Notes: generated from the sequence alone by a model not told the origin. Shown: positions 8,801-16,708, counted from the first letter of the stretch. The stretch is 49,993 nucleotides of DNA from Desulfobulbaceae bacterium (GCA_026988015.1 JALSMA010000039.1:1-49993); one strand, 5' to 3'. A program made the numbers and translations.

Positions 8801-10098
8801 GGGTGTTTGCTACTCCTAAAAGTCCACTGCTTCTCTCAGTGCGCAGCGGTGCCGCAGTATCCATGCCCGGGATGATGGCTACGGTTCATAATGTCGGGAC
8901 CAATGAGGAACTGATTGAGGAGGCGGCCGAGGAGCATGGCGATTCTTATCTTGCCTGGGATAATTACCGCCGTTTTCTACAATCCTGGGCCATGACTTCG
9001 GGAGTCCCGCGTGAAGAGTTCCAGATCCTGATGAATCAGGCCAAAAAACGACACAATGTGAGCATGAAAGGGCATTTTTCGCCGCAGCAAATGAAGGAGC
9101 TTGCCTTGGAGTATCAGAAAGTGATTCGCAAACAGGGGCTAGGAATTCCAGATGATCCATGGTTGCAGTTGGTGACTGCCATTGAGATGGTATTTGACTC
9201 CTGGGAGACAAATAAGGCTTCAGATTATCGTAAAATCATGGATGTCTCTGACTCCTGGGGAACGGCCGTTATTGTCCAGGCCATGGTCTATGGCAACAAG
9301 AGTCAATCGTCGGGATCTGGGGTGCTGTTTACGGCTCATCCCTATCGAAAGGTACAGAGGGTTGCGCTTTGGGGTGATTATGCATATGGTGATCAGGGGG
9401 AGGATATCGTTTCCGGTCTGGTGACCAGTTATCCTATTTCTGTGGAACAGGCAGAACTTGATGGAAGAGCGGTTGATAAGACCCTTGAAGTGCGGTATCC
9501 TGACATATACCAGGAGCTTCTCAGCATCTCCCGGGAGTTGGTGTATGAGAAACGCTGGAATCCGCAGGAAATTGAATTTACCTTTGAAGGTCCGGACGCC
9601 AGTCAGCTCTACCTGTTGCAGACCCGTGATATGATAACCATTAAAAAGCAGGAACGGTTCCATGTGTTTGCGGATGCTGAAGAGGTTGAAAAGGCTTACC
9701 TGGGCAAGGGGATCGGGGTGTCTGGGTCCGCTCTGTCGGGGCGTGCGGTGTTCACCGAAGAAAATATCAGGGAACTGCGGCTTTCCGATCCAGATACGCC
9801 GTTGATTCTTATTCGTTCAGATACTGTGCCTGAGGATATCAAGGTTATTAATATGGCAGAAGGACTTCTCACCTCCAGGGGCGGCCAGACTTCCCATGCT
9901 TCGGTTGTTGCGGTGCGCCTCGAGAAAACCTGTATTGTTGGCTGTAAACATCTGAAGGTGTATGAGACAAAGACATATTGTGAGATGGGGGATACTGTGA
10001 TCAGGTTTGGTGATCCGGTCTCCATCGATGGCAGAAGTGGCCAGGTATTGACTGGATTGCATGAAACCCGTGAAGAAATGCATATCCTGCCGATCTGA
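5827..10098 (+). CDS. Pyruvate-phosphate-dikinase-like protein without the PEP/pyruvate barrel
   Basis: A 1423-residue protein. Residues 1 to about 920 are a long, apparently helical region I do not recognise. From about 930 an ATP-grasp domain of the PPDK type begins (GNKGFNLVVL, then SVRSGAAVSMPGMM and later a GNKSQSSGSGV loop). The swivelling phosphohistidine domain follows, with the catalytic His near residue 1357 in TSRGGQTSHASVV. The protein stops soon after, so the C-terminal TIM barrel that binds PEP/pyruvate in PPDK and PEP synthase is absent. It should be able to phosphorylate its own histidine from ATP, but the final acceptor is unknown. Related architectures without the barrel include glucan, water dikinase and rifampin phosphotransferase, both with other domain orders. 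glgA lies 2.3 kb upstream, which makes a glucan acceptor worth considering only as a guess. Confidence 0.85.
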   Translation: MIEKKEKIESDALVANLLETAEEVVIESRLQPLLDVVSRYKGLYMTLENLLYEICHPYRNWNILVPQLRSFVLKNSNYYVRHKKGPEAFTLFAGLFVEAMKDSEKNSKLLSQIIESQVAWVAKMVSIFSVDDLYRYQDVLNNYFKELRGLDDGESPIMMHIVQGQHPMKKLATSLLAFVEKGATDFNYYQMAELMQAILKRNYDYWLQEEDPLPWFLDHCGDLCKDFHSGQLFSAISHEAMTENKRAVMNIDISSDPVSALTEILALPAHVDIVRLYKEIPARLAQADEAELGKVKEQALPLNRFAENQKLLFLFRIMDTKGLYLIHEETLREINRSLVQLIRLQKFEEIEEFLITAFHLLKANVRRYPHTSLQCIQVLGGEVFQRKNGRMVETFLWEAVRFGFQYANVMGVDEDWQPITNPAHLANIRVWLNLIMQEPKWCATLFSALIINIKLSGTCVKDTDLFQRDITNLLNHPIEPVYNLTKQFTKLMPVFFNEIGAEGDLREVSTELDEIHKRRDLLIHFLRKQSHVESSNLIVDFIRAIFVFWLTLDKKVLQPFLPEEVYSEVPLEGKFIDDQHIIANRIHKELDFGGVDDLLSWKQEERQKYLASQQDIKPAELRRFDLLVHMFQLLNQKYNLGFQELRSELEHAAQEGFPEMEELLDTLENCETVECVEALLDTLEGLKEIILSSEVFEAREDIYYKRHIAVDIPSVYGKYREKKFDSLSLSFRLENLTNIYLERLPETVNLSIITQATFYRIVKCLKLYLRALRVDGISSRRLDIYISLLSSSLKIRRFSYTQYLDIFRGLSEGVKDVIYSYYTNIHQNNLSIVIPQIGAGNLLTNYRSLWNDDEVTNSIHSLSEAFLRDLIATTFGLQHLDNFITRVIGTLESQREILDERRLDLLMTYNPECAISQLHRSNPYTHDLIHLGNKGFNLVVLSDDNKPVPPAFIITTEVFRCREVIYSFDKARDEFMQRVRTSLTELEKRTGRVFATPKSPLLLSVRSGAAVSMPGMMATVHNVGTNEELIEEAAEEHGDSYLAWDNYRRFLQSWAMTSGVPREEFQILMNQAKKRHNVSMKGHFSPQQMKELALEYQKVIRKQGLGIPDDPWLQLVTAIEMVFDSWETNKASDYRKIMDVSDSWGTAVIVQAMVYGNKSQSSGSGVLFTAHPYRKVQRVALWGDYAYGDQGEDIVSGLVTSYPISVEQAELDGRAVDKTLEVRYPDIYQELLSISRELVYEKRWNPQEIEFTFEGPDASQLYLLQTRDMITIKKQERFHVFADAEEVEKAYLGKGIGVSGSALSGRAVFTEENIRELRLSDPDTPLILIRSDTVPEDIKVINMAEGLLTSRGGQTSHASVVAVRLEKTCIVGCKHLKVYETKTYCEMGDTVIRFGDPVSIDGRSGQVLTGLHETREEMHILPI

Positions 10099-10133
10099 TA
10101 CTTGAAAAAAGGTGGTTAAACAAGGAGCGTGTC

Positions 10134-10361
10134 ATGGCAAAAAAAATAAAAAAACAAAAACTTCTGAAAGGGTCGCCATTGTCAGCCTATGCGAGAAAAA
10201 AGGCACAGGAACTGGGGCTTGACGGAAAAGGTATGAAGCTTGCCAATCTTGTCTGGATGATACAGGAGAAAGAGGGGCATAGCAGTTGTTTTAAGAGAGA
10301 GAAGAGTTGCACTCAGTCCGGCTGCTGCTGGCAACTCTCCTGCGGGGCCAAAATGGAATGA
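10134..10361 (+). CDS. Small Lys-rich, Cys-rich protein (SAP-like helix-extension-helix)
   Basis: 75 residues with a very basic N-terminus (KKIKKQK) and a segment KGMKLANLVWMIQEKEGH resembling a SAP-type or Rho-N-like helical module. The C-terminus holds five cysteines spaced CF-x5-C-x4-CCW-x4-C, which could bind a metal. I recall similar small proteins in Desulfobulbaceae with a conserved pattern of Glu-Gly, Cys-Phe, then Cys-x-Trp and a final Cys; their function is unknown to me. The start has AAGGAG about 8 nt upstream. It begins 35 nt after the dikinase-like gene and is probably cotranscribed with it. A terminator-like hairpin follows. Confidence 0.65.
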   Translation: MAKKIKKQKLLKGSPLSAYARKKAQELGLDGKGMKLANLVWMIQEKEGHSSCFKREKSCTQSGCCWQLSCGAKME

Positions 10362-10373
10362 TGACCTTCGGGG

Positions 10374-10407
10374 GGGAAGCGCTTGTCCGGAAGTGGCCCT
10401 TTTTTCT
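10374..10407 (+). terminator. Probable Rho-independent terminator
   Basis: An imperfect stem with outer GGG/CCC pairs and inner CGCTT/AAGTG, followed by TTTTTTCTT. It lies 12 bp past the small Cys-rich gene and would end the dikinase-like transcript. The stem has a bulge and a mismatch. Confidence 0.5.
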
Positions 10408-10562
10408 TGACTTGTCCTTGCTTTAGAGTTTTGTCGTTGTAATATTAGACATATATCTGCCGTGAAATTTCTTCTACGCCTCGATAGAGAAGAAAAAGTC
10501 CCCTTTTCTGGATGGACACTGGTTAGGTTTACAAAGCCCCCTGCTCACTTCTCGCGCTTTTC

Positions 10563-10901
10563 TTAAATGTTAAAATCTTCCTGGATTTTTTCCATCTGGC
10601 TTTCCAGTCCTATCACCTGTTCAACTGGGAGAACAAAGGCTATTCCTGTTCCAGGTTTGTGGAATTCCCCTTTGTCCCGGATTGCCTCAAGAATCTCATC
10701 CACATGATGCTCTCCCACCAGAAGCATCACAATATCTGTCTGAGCCTCAAGGGTGAGTCCGAAAAATGACTTGGCCTCATGGATACCTGTTCCCCGGGCG
10801 TGGATGATTGTGGCTCCTGTGGCTCCTGCTGCCTTAGCTGCATCTACGATTTTGTCGGTGATATCCGGTTTGACAGAGGATAAAATGACTTTAAAGCGCA
10901 T
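10563..10901 (-). CDS. P-II-family-like regulatory protein
   Basis: 112 residues with the ferredoxin-like fold pattern of P-II: the GATGATIIHARGTG segment matches the conserved stretch before the T-loop, and FHKPGTGIAFVLPVEQV matches the C-terminal signature strand. P-II proteins sense ATP/ADP and 2-oxoglutarate or other metabolites and bind membrane transporters. This one lacks the classic uridylylated tyrosine region and is not adjacent to amtB or glnA. It overlaps the end of the upstream DUF1538 gene by 11 bp, suggesting translational coupling, and is the last gene of the unit. It probably controls the DUF1538 proteins (inference). Confidence 0.8.
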   Translation of the reverse strand: MRFKVILSSVKPDITDKIVDAAKAAGATGATIIHARGTGIHEAKSFFGLTLEAQTDIVMLLVGEHHVDEILEAIRDKGEFHKPGTGIAFVLPVEQVIGLESQMEKIQEDFNI

Positions 10902-11685
10902 TGGGTTTCTCCAGTGTTTTTTTGTTACGTTTACCTTTCAGGTCCATCAGCTGTGCGTATCCCATCACAGCAATGATGGGGAAGAGGCTGGCAAAGGCGA
11001 TCAGCCCGAAACCGTCAAGGGCGGGATTACGTCCCGGAACTGCTGCAGAGAGGCCAAGGCCCAGTGCGGCAACTAGGGGGACAGTTACTGTTGAGGTGGT
11101 GACACCTCCGGAATCATAGGCAAGGGGAACAATACTTTTGGGTGCAAAAAACGTTTGGACAATAACGATCAGGTAGCCTGCCATGATGTAGAGGTAGAGT
11201 GGGGTTCCGCTGACAATACGGAAAGTTCCAAGGCTGATTCCAAAGGCAACTCCAATGGCAACAGTAATTCGCAGTCCCCAGGTGGAGATTGTTCCTGCTG
11301 AAACTTCGTTGGCCTTGAAGGCAACTGCAATGAGGGAAGGTTCTGCAATGGTGGTGGCAAATCCAATCATGGCTCCAAAGAGATAAACCCAGCTATAGGC
11401 CATCCAGTCGGAACTGTTTGCAGCTCCTTCAGATCCAAAAATAAAGGCAGGGTCTGAGAGTTGAGTGGCCATGATTTTCCCAAGGGGAAACAGGGCCTTT
11501 TCAAGTCCTGCCAGAAACATGGTGAGGCCTAAGATTACATAGAGGGCACCGTAGAGCAGCTGTTTCAGATTGGGTATCTTTTGTCGCAGTACCAGGAGTT
11601 GGAATACTGTTATCAGGATAATGATGGGTAACACGTCCCGACAGGTACTGAGAAGGATTAAGGTGAAATCGTGTATGAAAGTCAT
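10891..11685 (-). CDS. DUF1538 family membrane protein, second copy
   Basis: 264 residues with about six or seven hydrophobic segments. Diagnostic motifs shared with the next gene are AEPSLIAVA in the middle and SGGVTTSTVTVPLVAALG followed by RNPALDGFGLIAFAS near the C-terminus. The family has no established function that I know of; the fold suggests an inner-membrane transporter or channel. The ATG has GGGAGAG 8 nt upstream. It lies 18 bp after the first DUF1538 gene and overlaps the P-II-like gene. Some bacteria carry both halves fused in one polypeptide, so the pair probably works as a heterodimer. Confidence 0.8.
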   Translation of the reverse strand: MTFIHDFTLILLSTCRDVLPIIILITVFQLLVLRQKIPNLKQLLYGALYVILGLTMFLAGLEKALFPLGKIMATQLSDPAFIFGSEGAANSSDWMAYSWVYLFGAMIGFATTIAEPSLIAVAFKANEVSAGTISTWGLRITVAIGVAFGISLGTFRIVSGTPLYLYIMAGYLIVIVQTFFAPKSIVPLAYDSGGVTTSTVTVPLVAALGLGLSAAVPGRNPALDGFGLIAFASLFPIIAVMGYAQLMDLKGKRNKKTLEKPNAL

Positions 11686-11703
11686 GGTGTCACTCTCCCG
11701 GTA

Positions 11704-12438
11704 TTATCCAAAGATGATCAGTCCATAGCCCATGACAAAAATCATGGGCAGGAGAGAAGCCAGAGCAATGAGGCCAAAGCCGTCGATCAGCGGGCTTCTG
11801 CCACGGATGGTTGAGGCAAGACCCACACCAAGTGCTGCAACCAGAGGAACTGTAATTGTTGAGGTGGTGACACCTCCTGCATCATAGGCAATGCCGATAA
11901 TCTCTTTGGGGGCGACAATGGTCATCAGCATAACCAGAGAGTATCCACCAATGATCAGGTAGTGGATGGGCCAGCCGCGCAAAATACGTAACACTCCGAT
12001 TAGAATTGCAAAGCCCACCGAAAAAGCAACGGACATTCGCAACCAGAATGCGTACTGTTTGAGAGATTCGGGGCTTGGGTCTATAAGACCGCCACGAGCG
12101 GCAATGTCGGCAGATTTGGCTGCTACCGCAATGAGTGCCGGTTCGGCCACTGTGGTAGAAAATCCTAAGGCAAAAGCAAAGCACAGGAGCCAGAAAAGGC
12201 TGCCTTTTCGGGCTAGGGCGTGAGCCATGGCTTCACCGATGGGGAAGAGGCCCATTTCAAGGCCCTGGATAAAAAAACTCAGTCCCAGAACGACAAGAAG
12301 AGCACCCAGAAGAACCTCTCCCATTTGGGGGAGAGGTTGCTTCAGGACAATAATCTGAAAAAAAGCAATTACCAGAACTATGGGAAGCAGGTCGGTAACA
12401 GCAGTCTTAATTCTACCAAGGATTAACGTTATAATCAT
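11704..12438 (-). CDS. DUF1538 family membrane protein, first copy
   Basis: 244 residues, strongly hydrophobic. It carries the same motifs as its downstream neighbour: AEPALIAVAAKSADI in the centre, DAGGVTTSTITVPLVAALG, then RSPLIDGFGLIALAS. The two proteins are clearly paralogous and of near-equal length, which points to tandem duplication followed by divergence. Glycine-threonine-serine-rich stretches inside the membrane could line a substrate path, but no substrate can be read from sequence. It sits 47 bp after the DUF2892 gene; the Shine-Dalgarno is weak. Confidence 0.8.
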   Translation of the reverse strand: MIITLILGRIKTAVTDLLPIVLVIAFFQIIVLKQPLPQMGEVLLGALLVVLGLSFFIQGLEMGLFPIGEAMAHALARKGSLFWLLCFAFALGFSTTVAEPALIAVAAKSADIAARGGLIDPSPESLKQYAFWLRMSVAFSVGFAILIGVLRILRGWPIHYLIIGGYSLVMLMTIVAPKEIIGIAYDAGGVTTSTITVPLVAALGVGLASTIRGRSPLIDGFGLIALASLLPMIFVMGYGLIIFG

Positions 12439-12485
12439 GTGGGACTGCCGGTTGTTCTCTTAAAGATGTGCTAATTTTTTATGAC

Positions 12486-12704
12486 TCAGGTTCTATTTTC
12501 GGGTACACCGAGTGCCTTTAAAATAAGCCCCAAAGGACAGAATTTGGTGAATCCGAATTGAAAAAGATTCAAGCCGACAAAAGCTGTACCAAAGAGCCAG
12601 TATTTGTGCATGAAAAGCGGATTGTTGCCACAATCAATGCCAAGTGCCATGGTGAGTAGGATAAAAAAACCAGCTATGGTGTGTATCCAGTCTGTAACTA
12701 TCAT
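12486..12704 (-). CDS. DUF2892 (YgaP-type) small membrane protein
   Basis: 72 residues with two membrane segments and the family C-terminus FGFTKFCPLGLILKALGV, as in the membrane part of the YgaP rhodanese and stand-alone DUF2892 proteins. The conserved cysteine is present. It is the first gene of the minus-strand unit leading into the two DUF1538 genes; the ATG has GGGGA 6 nt upstream. A role together with the DUF1538/P-II genes is plausible but not demonstrated. Confidence 0.75.
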   Translation of the reverse strand: MIVTDWIHTIAGFFILLTMALGIDCGNNPLFMHKYWLFGTAFVGLNLFQFGFTKFCPLGLILKALGVPENRT

Positions 12705-12741
12705 GATATGTCCCCTTAGGAAAAAAGTGAATAAAAATATG

Positions 12742-12990
12742 TGATGGACTCGTAAAAACTCATTATCTCTTTCTTTACTGTAAATTTCTTATCATAGTGA
12801 GGTTGTGAAAAATCTTCACCAGCTGCGTTTTGCGCCCTTTAGGAAAGTACCCTTAGGTACATTTCTGTTTAATTTCGGCGTACCCCGGTACACCGAAATT
12901 AAACAACAAATACGCACCTCGCAGCTGAGGTTTTTCGGAGTCTACCCTTATCTGCCTATTCATCTCTTAACTGACCTTTTTACGAGATTG
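12742..12990. repeat. Palindromic intergenic repeat element (MITE-like), full copy
   Basis: About 240 bp of nested inverted repeats fill most of the 390-bp gap 12705-13094. Outer ends: CTCGTAAAAA (12749-12758) and TTTTTACGAG (12977-12986). Middle: CAGCTGCG (about 12820) and CGCAGCTG (about 12920). Centre: a near-perfect palindrome at 12867-12904 with arms GTTTAATTTCGG / CCGAAATTAAAC. A small GTACC/GGTAC hairpin lies at 12848-12861. No coding potential. A partial related copy is near 47.1 kb. The remainder of the gap, to 13094, shows nothing else I can identify. Confidence 0.7.
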
Positions 12991-13094
12991 TCTTATTTAA
13001 GAATAGCATAAATCCGGAAAGTTCGATAATATCTATTATTATTCATGGATAATAGTACTGCCAATCTATTTTGTCCAGCAGTTAAAGGGAGTTC

Positions 13095-14177
13095 TTACAT
13101 TCTTCTTGTATGCCATTTGCTTTTGCTACGTCTTTTAAATATATAAAAATTGAGGCTGGCGCATAGGAGAAAGCCGGTGAGCAGACCAAAGAAGAACTTA
13201 TCCCAGCCACTTGATGCGGATTCTTTGTGGAAGGGATCATTTTGTTTTGCCGGAGCACTGATCTCTGCTGAGACTGGCTCCACCGGAATTTTTTCATCAA
13301 CCTGAATGACAGCTGCGGGTGGTGCATTACTCCTGGGTACCTTTGCAAAACCATTGGCCAGCAGTTTGATTGCTTCGGCATCCCGCACCTTACGTTCCTT
13401 GCTTCCCATGACAATAGCGATTATTCGTACCCCATTTTTTTTGGCAGTGGCAGCAATTGAGAATCCGGCTTTTGAAAAATACCCAGTTTTAAAACCATCA
13501 CATCCGTCCACTTTTTTCAAGAGATGGTTATGGGTACGCATTACAAATTTACCATCCCTGAAGTCTCTCACTTTTGTTCCGGTGTATGCATAGACCTCGG
13601 GTTTTTTACTGAGATAGAGGCAGAGGGTGGCAAAGTCGCGTGCTGTGGTTACGTCAACCTTTTGCCCCTTGGCGGGTGGCAGGCCGTGTACTGAATAGAA
13701 TCGGGTGTTTTGCATACCAAGCTCTTCTGCCTTTTTATTCATCAATTCCACAAATTCTTCTGTGGTACCGGCAATATGGGTGGCAAGGGCTACGGCGGCA
13801 TCATTTGCCGATTGAATCATCAGGGCATAAAGAAGATCTTCGACAGAGAAGCTCTCTTTGGGATCAAGATAGACCTGCGAGCCTCCCATTCTGTAGGCAT
13901 CGACTGTAACCTGCACCATCTCATCAAGCTGCAGTGTTCCCTGTTCGATTTTTTCAAGGATAACGAGGAGCACCATTAGTTTTAAGGTGGATGCGGGATA
14001 TACCTGCAGGTCCGCGTTTCTGGAAAACAGGGTTTCACCACTGTGCGCGTCGACCACAATGGCTGAGGCATAAGGAGATGTTGCTACAGTTCTTATTGGA
14101 GCCCGACTTGCGGTGCCAGGATGGGCTGAAAAAAAGATGAAGAGCAGGGGGATGGTAATGTAGAATGTAATTCTCAT
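13095..14177 (-). CDS. dacA: D-alanyl-D-alanine carboxypeptidase (peptidase S11, PBP5/6 type)
   Basis: Removes the terminal D-alanine from peptidoglycan pentapeptides in the periplasm. Residues 1-24 look like a signal peptide. The active-site triad is complete: Ser63-x-x-Lys66 in PASTLKLM, Ser123-Ala-Asn125 in IQSAND, and KTG in DGFKTGYFSKAG. Near the C-terminus a hydrophobic stretch (FFFGLLTGFLLCASLNFYIF) followed by basic residues suggests a membrane anchor, in place of the amphipathic helix of E. coli DacA. The ATG overlaps the stop of the upstream phosphodiesterase gene by 4 bp, so the two are translationally coupled. Confidence 0.92.
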   Translation of the reverse strand: MRITFYITIPLLFIFFSAHPGTASRAPIRTVATSPYASAIVVDAHSGETLFSRNADLQVYPASTLKLMVLLVILEKIEQGTLQLDEMVQVTVDAYRMGGSQVYLDPKESFSVEDLLYALMIQSANDAAVALATHIAGTTEEFVELMNKKAEELGMQNTRFYSVHGLPPAKGQKVDVTTARDFATLCLYLSKKPEVYAYTGTKVRDFRDGKFVMRTHNHLLKKVDGCDGFKTGYFSKAGFSIAATAKKNGVRIIAIVMGSKERKVRDAEAIKLLANGFAKVPRSNAPPAAVIQVDEKIPVEPVSAEISAPAKQNDPFHKESASSGWDKFFFGLLTGFLLCASLNFYIFKRRSKSKWHTRRM

Positions 14178-16030
14178 GGTGAGTCGTCACGATATTTTTT
14201 AGTGGGGGTAGGTTTGTTTATCAGCGCCGCAGTGTGTATCAGAATGCGTTCTACAGGTGTCATTTCCATGTTGCGGTTGTGTATTTGTCGGGCCAGTGCG
14301 GGCTCGTCGGTGATGATAGCGTCAACACCTAGGGCCATAATCCGTGACATGGATGCCGGGTCGTTGACGGTCCATACAAAAATCTGTTTTCCGGATTCTT
14401 GAATACGCCTTATGTAGGCTGGTTTGGCAGATGTCATATTGATTGCAAGAAAGTCTACCTCAATCTCAGAGATTTTACCAATGGCTTTAGAGAGCAGCAG
14501 ACCGACAGGCCAGTCAGGTCGGAGACTGCGAAATTTTTCAATTCCCTTGTATTCCAGTGACATGATGGCTATTTCACCGACCATGTCCAACTTTTCCACA
14601 ATTTCAGCAACTCGTCTTTCCAGATGTTGGTTGTGGCCATAGTATTTCAGTTCAATGAGCACCCTGCATCGACCTCTGGCAAGTTCCAGAACTTCCTGCA
14701 GGGTTGGAACCCGTTCTCCTGAAAATTGCGGGCCAAACCAGGAACCGATATCGAGCTGTTTGATTTCCTCCAGACTACCATTCCAGACGTTGAGAGGATT
14801 ATTTGACAGCTTCATGAAATCGCTGTCATGGATAACGAGGATTTCTCCATCCTCAGACTCCTGCACGTCTATCTCAATCCAGTCGGCACCGTCCTTTATG
14901 GCAGATGTGAGTGCTGCGATACTGTTCTCCGGTGCCTTCCCGGCCGCTCCACGGTGGGCAATCACCATGGTGTTGTTTGGGGCAGGGATGTCTTTTACTA
15001 GGAGTATCCCTGTGAGAAGTGCTGCTGAGAGGGTGGGGATTAGAATAAGTATAATCAGGTGTCCGGATAAGCGGTTCTTCGGTAGTGGTTCTGGTTCAAT
15101 GATTGGCTCGCAGATATCCTTCTTTGTTCCATAAAAGAGGACGGAAATGGCAGCAATGCTTCCCGACGTAAATGTGGTTATAAAAAGGTTGCCAAGAAAC
15201 CAGAGCCCCATGAAGATACCAAGGACTGTAACCAGAATGTTGATGGAATTGAAAAAAAATGGTGCCAGCAGAGATGCTGCAGCCTGGAGGGATACAAGAA
15301 AAATACCACTGATGAGCGTACTTATCAGAAACCAGATGCTGATTGCGGAGAAAAGAAGATTGCGATGTCCGTGGGTGAGTTCTTCGCTTCTGGTGAAACA
15401 GTGTCCAGGGCTCTCGTTACTGAAGAGGGTGAGTGGCAGTGCCAGTGCCCAGCTGGCAAGGTTACGGATTAGGACGTAAATCATGGTTGCAACTATTGCT
15501 GCAATGGTGATTGCTGCAATGAAAAATATGGGTGGTTTCAAGGCCAGATAGTAGTTGATATCGTAGTCTGAGAGCATAACCCAGACGATGGCCACGGCCA
15601 TCCCAAGAAACGGCAGGGTGATAAAAAGCAGACGAATAACAAGTCTTACGGCATATGAAAAAATAACCCGTATTCGTTTGAAGGTGAAAAGCAGGGCCGC
15701 GGTGGTAGTGAGCGGTTTCTGGTTGACAGTGGCAAGGCAGATGGCCATTAACGATGCCTGCTCGAAGATGAGAATGGTGAGGCCGAGTGAGGCCAGAAAT
15801 ATTGTTGTGGCCATCCCGACAGGTGTGAGGAAAAAATAAACAATATCAAGGTCAGCCAACATCGGCTTACCGGACAGCTCCAGCAGAAATTGTCCCAGTA
15901 GTCCTGTCAGTGGGGCAAATAAGGTGCTCCCAACTGCAACGAAAAAGAGGTGGATTGCAAAAACCTGCCGGAACGCTTTTTTGAGGGTCAGAAGAGTTTC
16001 TTTCCCAATATCTTGAATGGTCTTTATCAT
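14174..16030 (-). CDS. Membrane-bound glycerophosphodiester phosphodiesterase
   Basis: 618 residues. The first ~340 contain several long hydrophobic segments forming the glycerophosphodiesterase membrane domain. A GDPD TIM barrel follows, opening with VIAHRGAAGKAPENS and GADWIEIDVQ, then VIHDSDF, which carry the conserved His-Arg and Glu-x-Asp metal residues and the second catalytic His. It ends with FVWTVND and GVDAIITDEP, also typical. Expected reaction: hydrolysis of glycerophosphodiesters to glycerol 3-phosphate and an alcohol, at the membrane. Overlaps dacA by 4 bp. The last membrane segment (about residues 325-345) directly precedes the catalytic domain. Confidence 0.9.
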   Translation of the reverse strand: MIKTIQDIGKETLLTLKKAFRQVFAIHLFFVAVGSTLFAPLTGLLGQFLLELSGKPMLADLDIVYFFLTPVGMATTIFLASLGLTILIFEQASLMAICLATVNQKPLTTTAALLFTFKRIRVIFSYAVRLVIRLLFITLPFLGMAVAIVWVMLSDYDINYYLALKPPIFFIAAITIAAIVATMIYVLIRNLASWALALPLTLFSNESPGHCFTRSEELTHGHRNLLFSAISIWFLISTLISGIFLVSLQAAASLLAPFFFNSINILVTVLGIFMGLWFLGNLFITTFTSGSIAAISVLFYGTKKDICEPIIEPEPLPKNRLSGHLIILILIPTLSAALLTGILLVKDIPAPNNTMVIAHRGAAGKAPENSIAALTSAIKDGADWIEIDVQESEDGEILVIHDSDFMKLSNNPLNVWNGSLEEIKQLDIGSWFGPQFSGERVPTLQEVLELARGRCRVLIELKYYGHNQHLERRVAEIVEKLDMVGEIAIMSLEYKGIEKFRSLRPDWPVGLLLSKAIGKISEIEVDFLAINMTSAKPAYIRRIQESGKQIFVWTVNDPASMSRIMALGVDAIITDEPALARQIHNRNMEMTPVERILIHTAALINKPTPTKKYRDDSP

Positions 16031-16113
16031 TATTGGATATCCGTGAGATGGTGACGCTCAAAACCCTGAAGTGGGTACGAGATCAGGATTATAACAGGGC
16101 GGCTCGGCAGGGG

Positions 16114-16708
16114 CTAAAAGTAAAGGCGTATGCCGGAAATGAAATTCCATCCGCTTATCTGCTCATTTGTATTGTAGACCTGGGTGTCATCGGCTGTTTG
16201 TACGTTATCCATTGCAAAGTATTCAAAGCCAGCCATCAGTTTTAATTTATGTTGATAGCGGAGGTAGTTCAGTCCAAGGTAGTAGGAGTTGTATTGTCAT
16301 CATAACCGGAACTGACCACTCTTTCGTAACGTTTATTAAAATTCAGACCGCTATCATCACTGCTTGAGGCATGATGATAGCGGAGGGCCAGTTGGAGTGT
16401 GTCGCAACTGAGAATGAGGTTGTTGGCAACATCCCAGGTACATTTAGCAGTTTTCCCAGTCTTTTTCCTGCAGGTCGTTGGAATCGGCGACCCAGTACTG
16501 GCCGTGACAACATCCAATTGCTGCAAAGGACTGAACCCAGGGGGCTCGTTGTTTTCGTATAATTTTGGGCTATCTCAGATGGAGGTGAAATTGGCAGGGC
16601 AATACTGGTCATCTGTGTCCTGTGTGGCAGGAAGTGGGCAGGGTGGATGAAAGACAACAGAATAACTAGGAAAACGAAGGTTATTATCACTTTGTTTCCA
16701 GAGAACAT
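16114..16708 (-). pseudogene. Frameshifted remnant of an outer-membrane porin
   Basis: Reading the minus strand gives porin-like protein scattered over more than one frame. The final segment, ending at a TAG at 16114-16116, reads YYLGLNYLRYQHKLKL ... FISGIRLYF, with alternating beta-strand pattern and a terminal aromatic residue as in outer-membrane barrels. The preceding segment (DTLQLALRYHHASSSDD ... NFNKRYERVV) is in a different frame that stops a few codons after the junction near 16285. A further break lies near 16440. A signal-peptide-like start is at 16708. Equivalent length is only about 200 residues against roughly 400 for phosphate-selective-type porins, so it is both truncated and frameshifted. 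Family assignment (OprO/P-like) is from memory of the strand patterns. Confidence 0.65.

Noticed and set aside
12805..13011. A 68-codon plus-strand frame in the palindromic repeat
   Set aside because: The region is made of nested inverted repeats; the frame is incidental.
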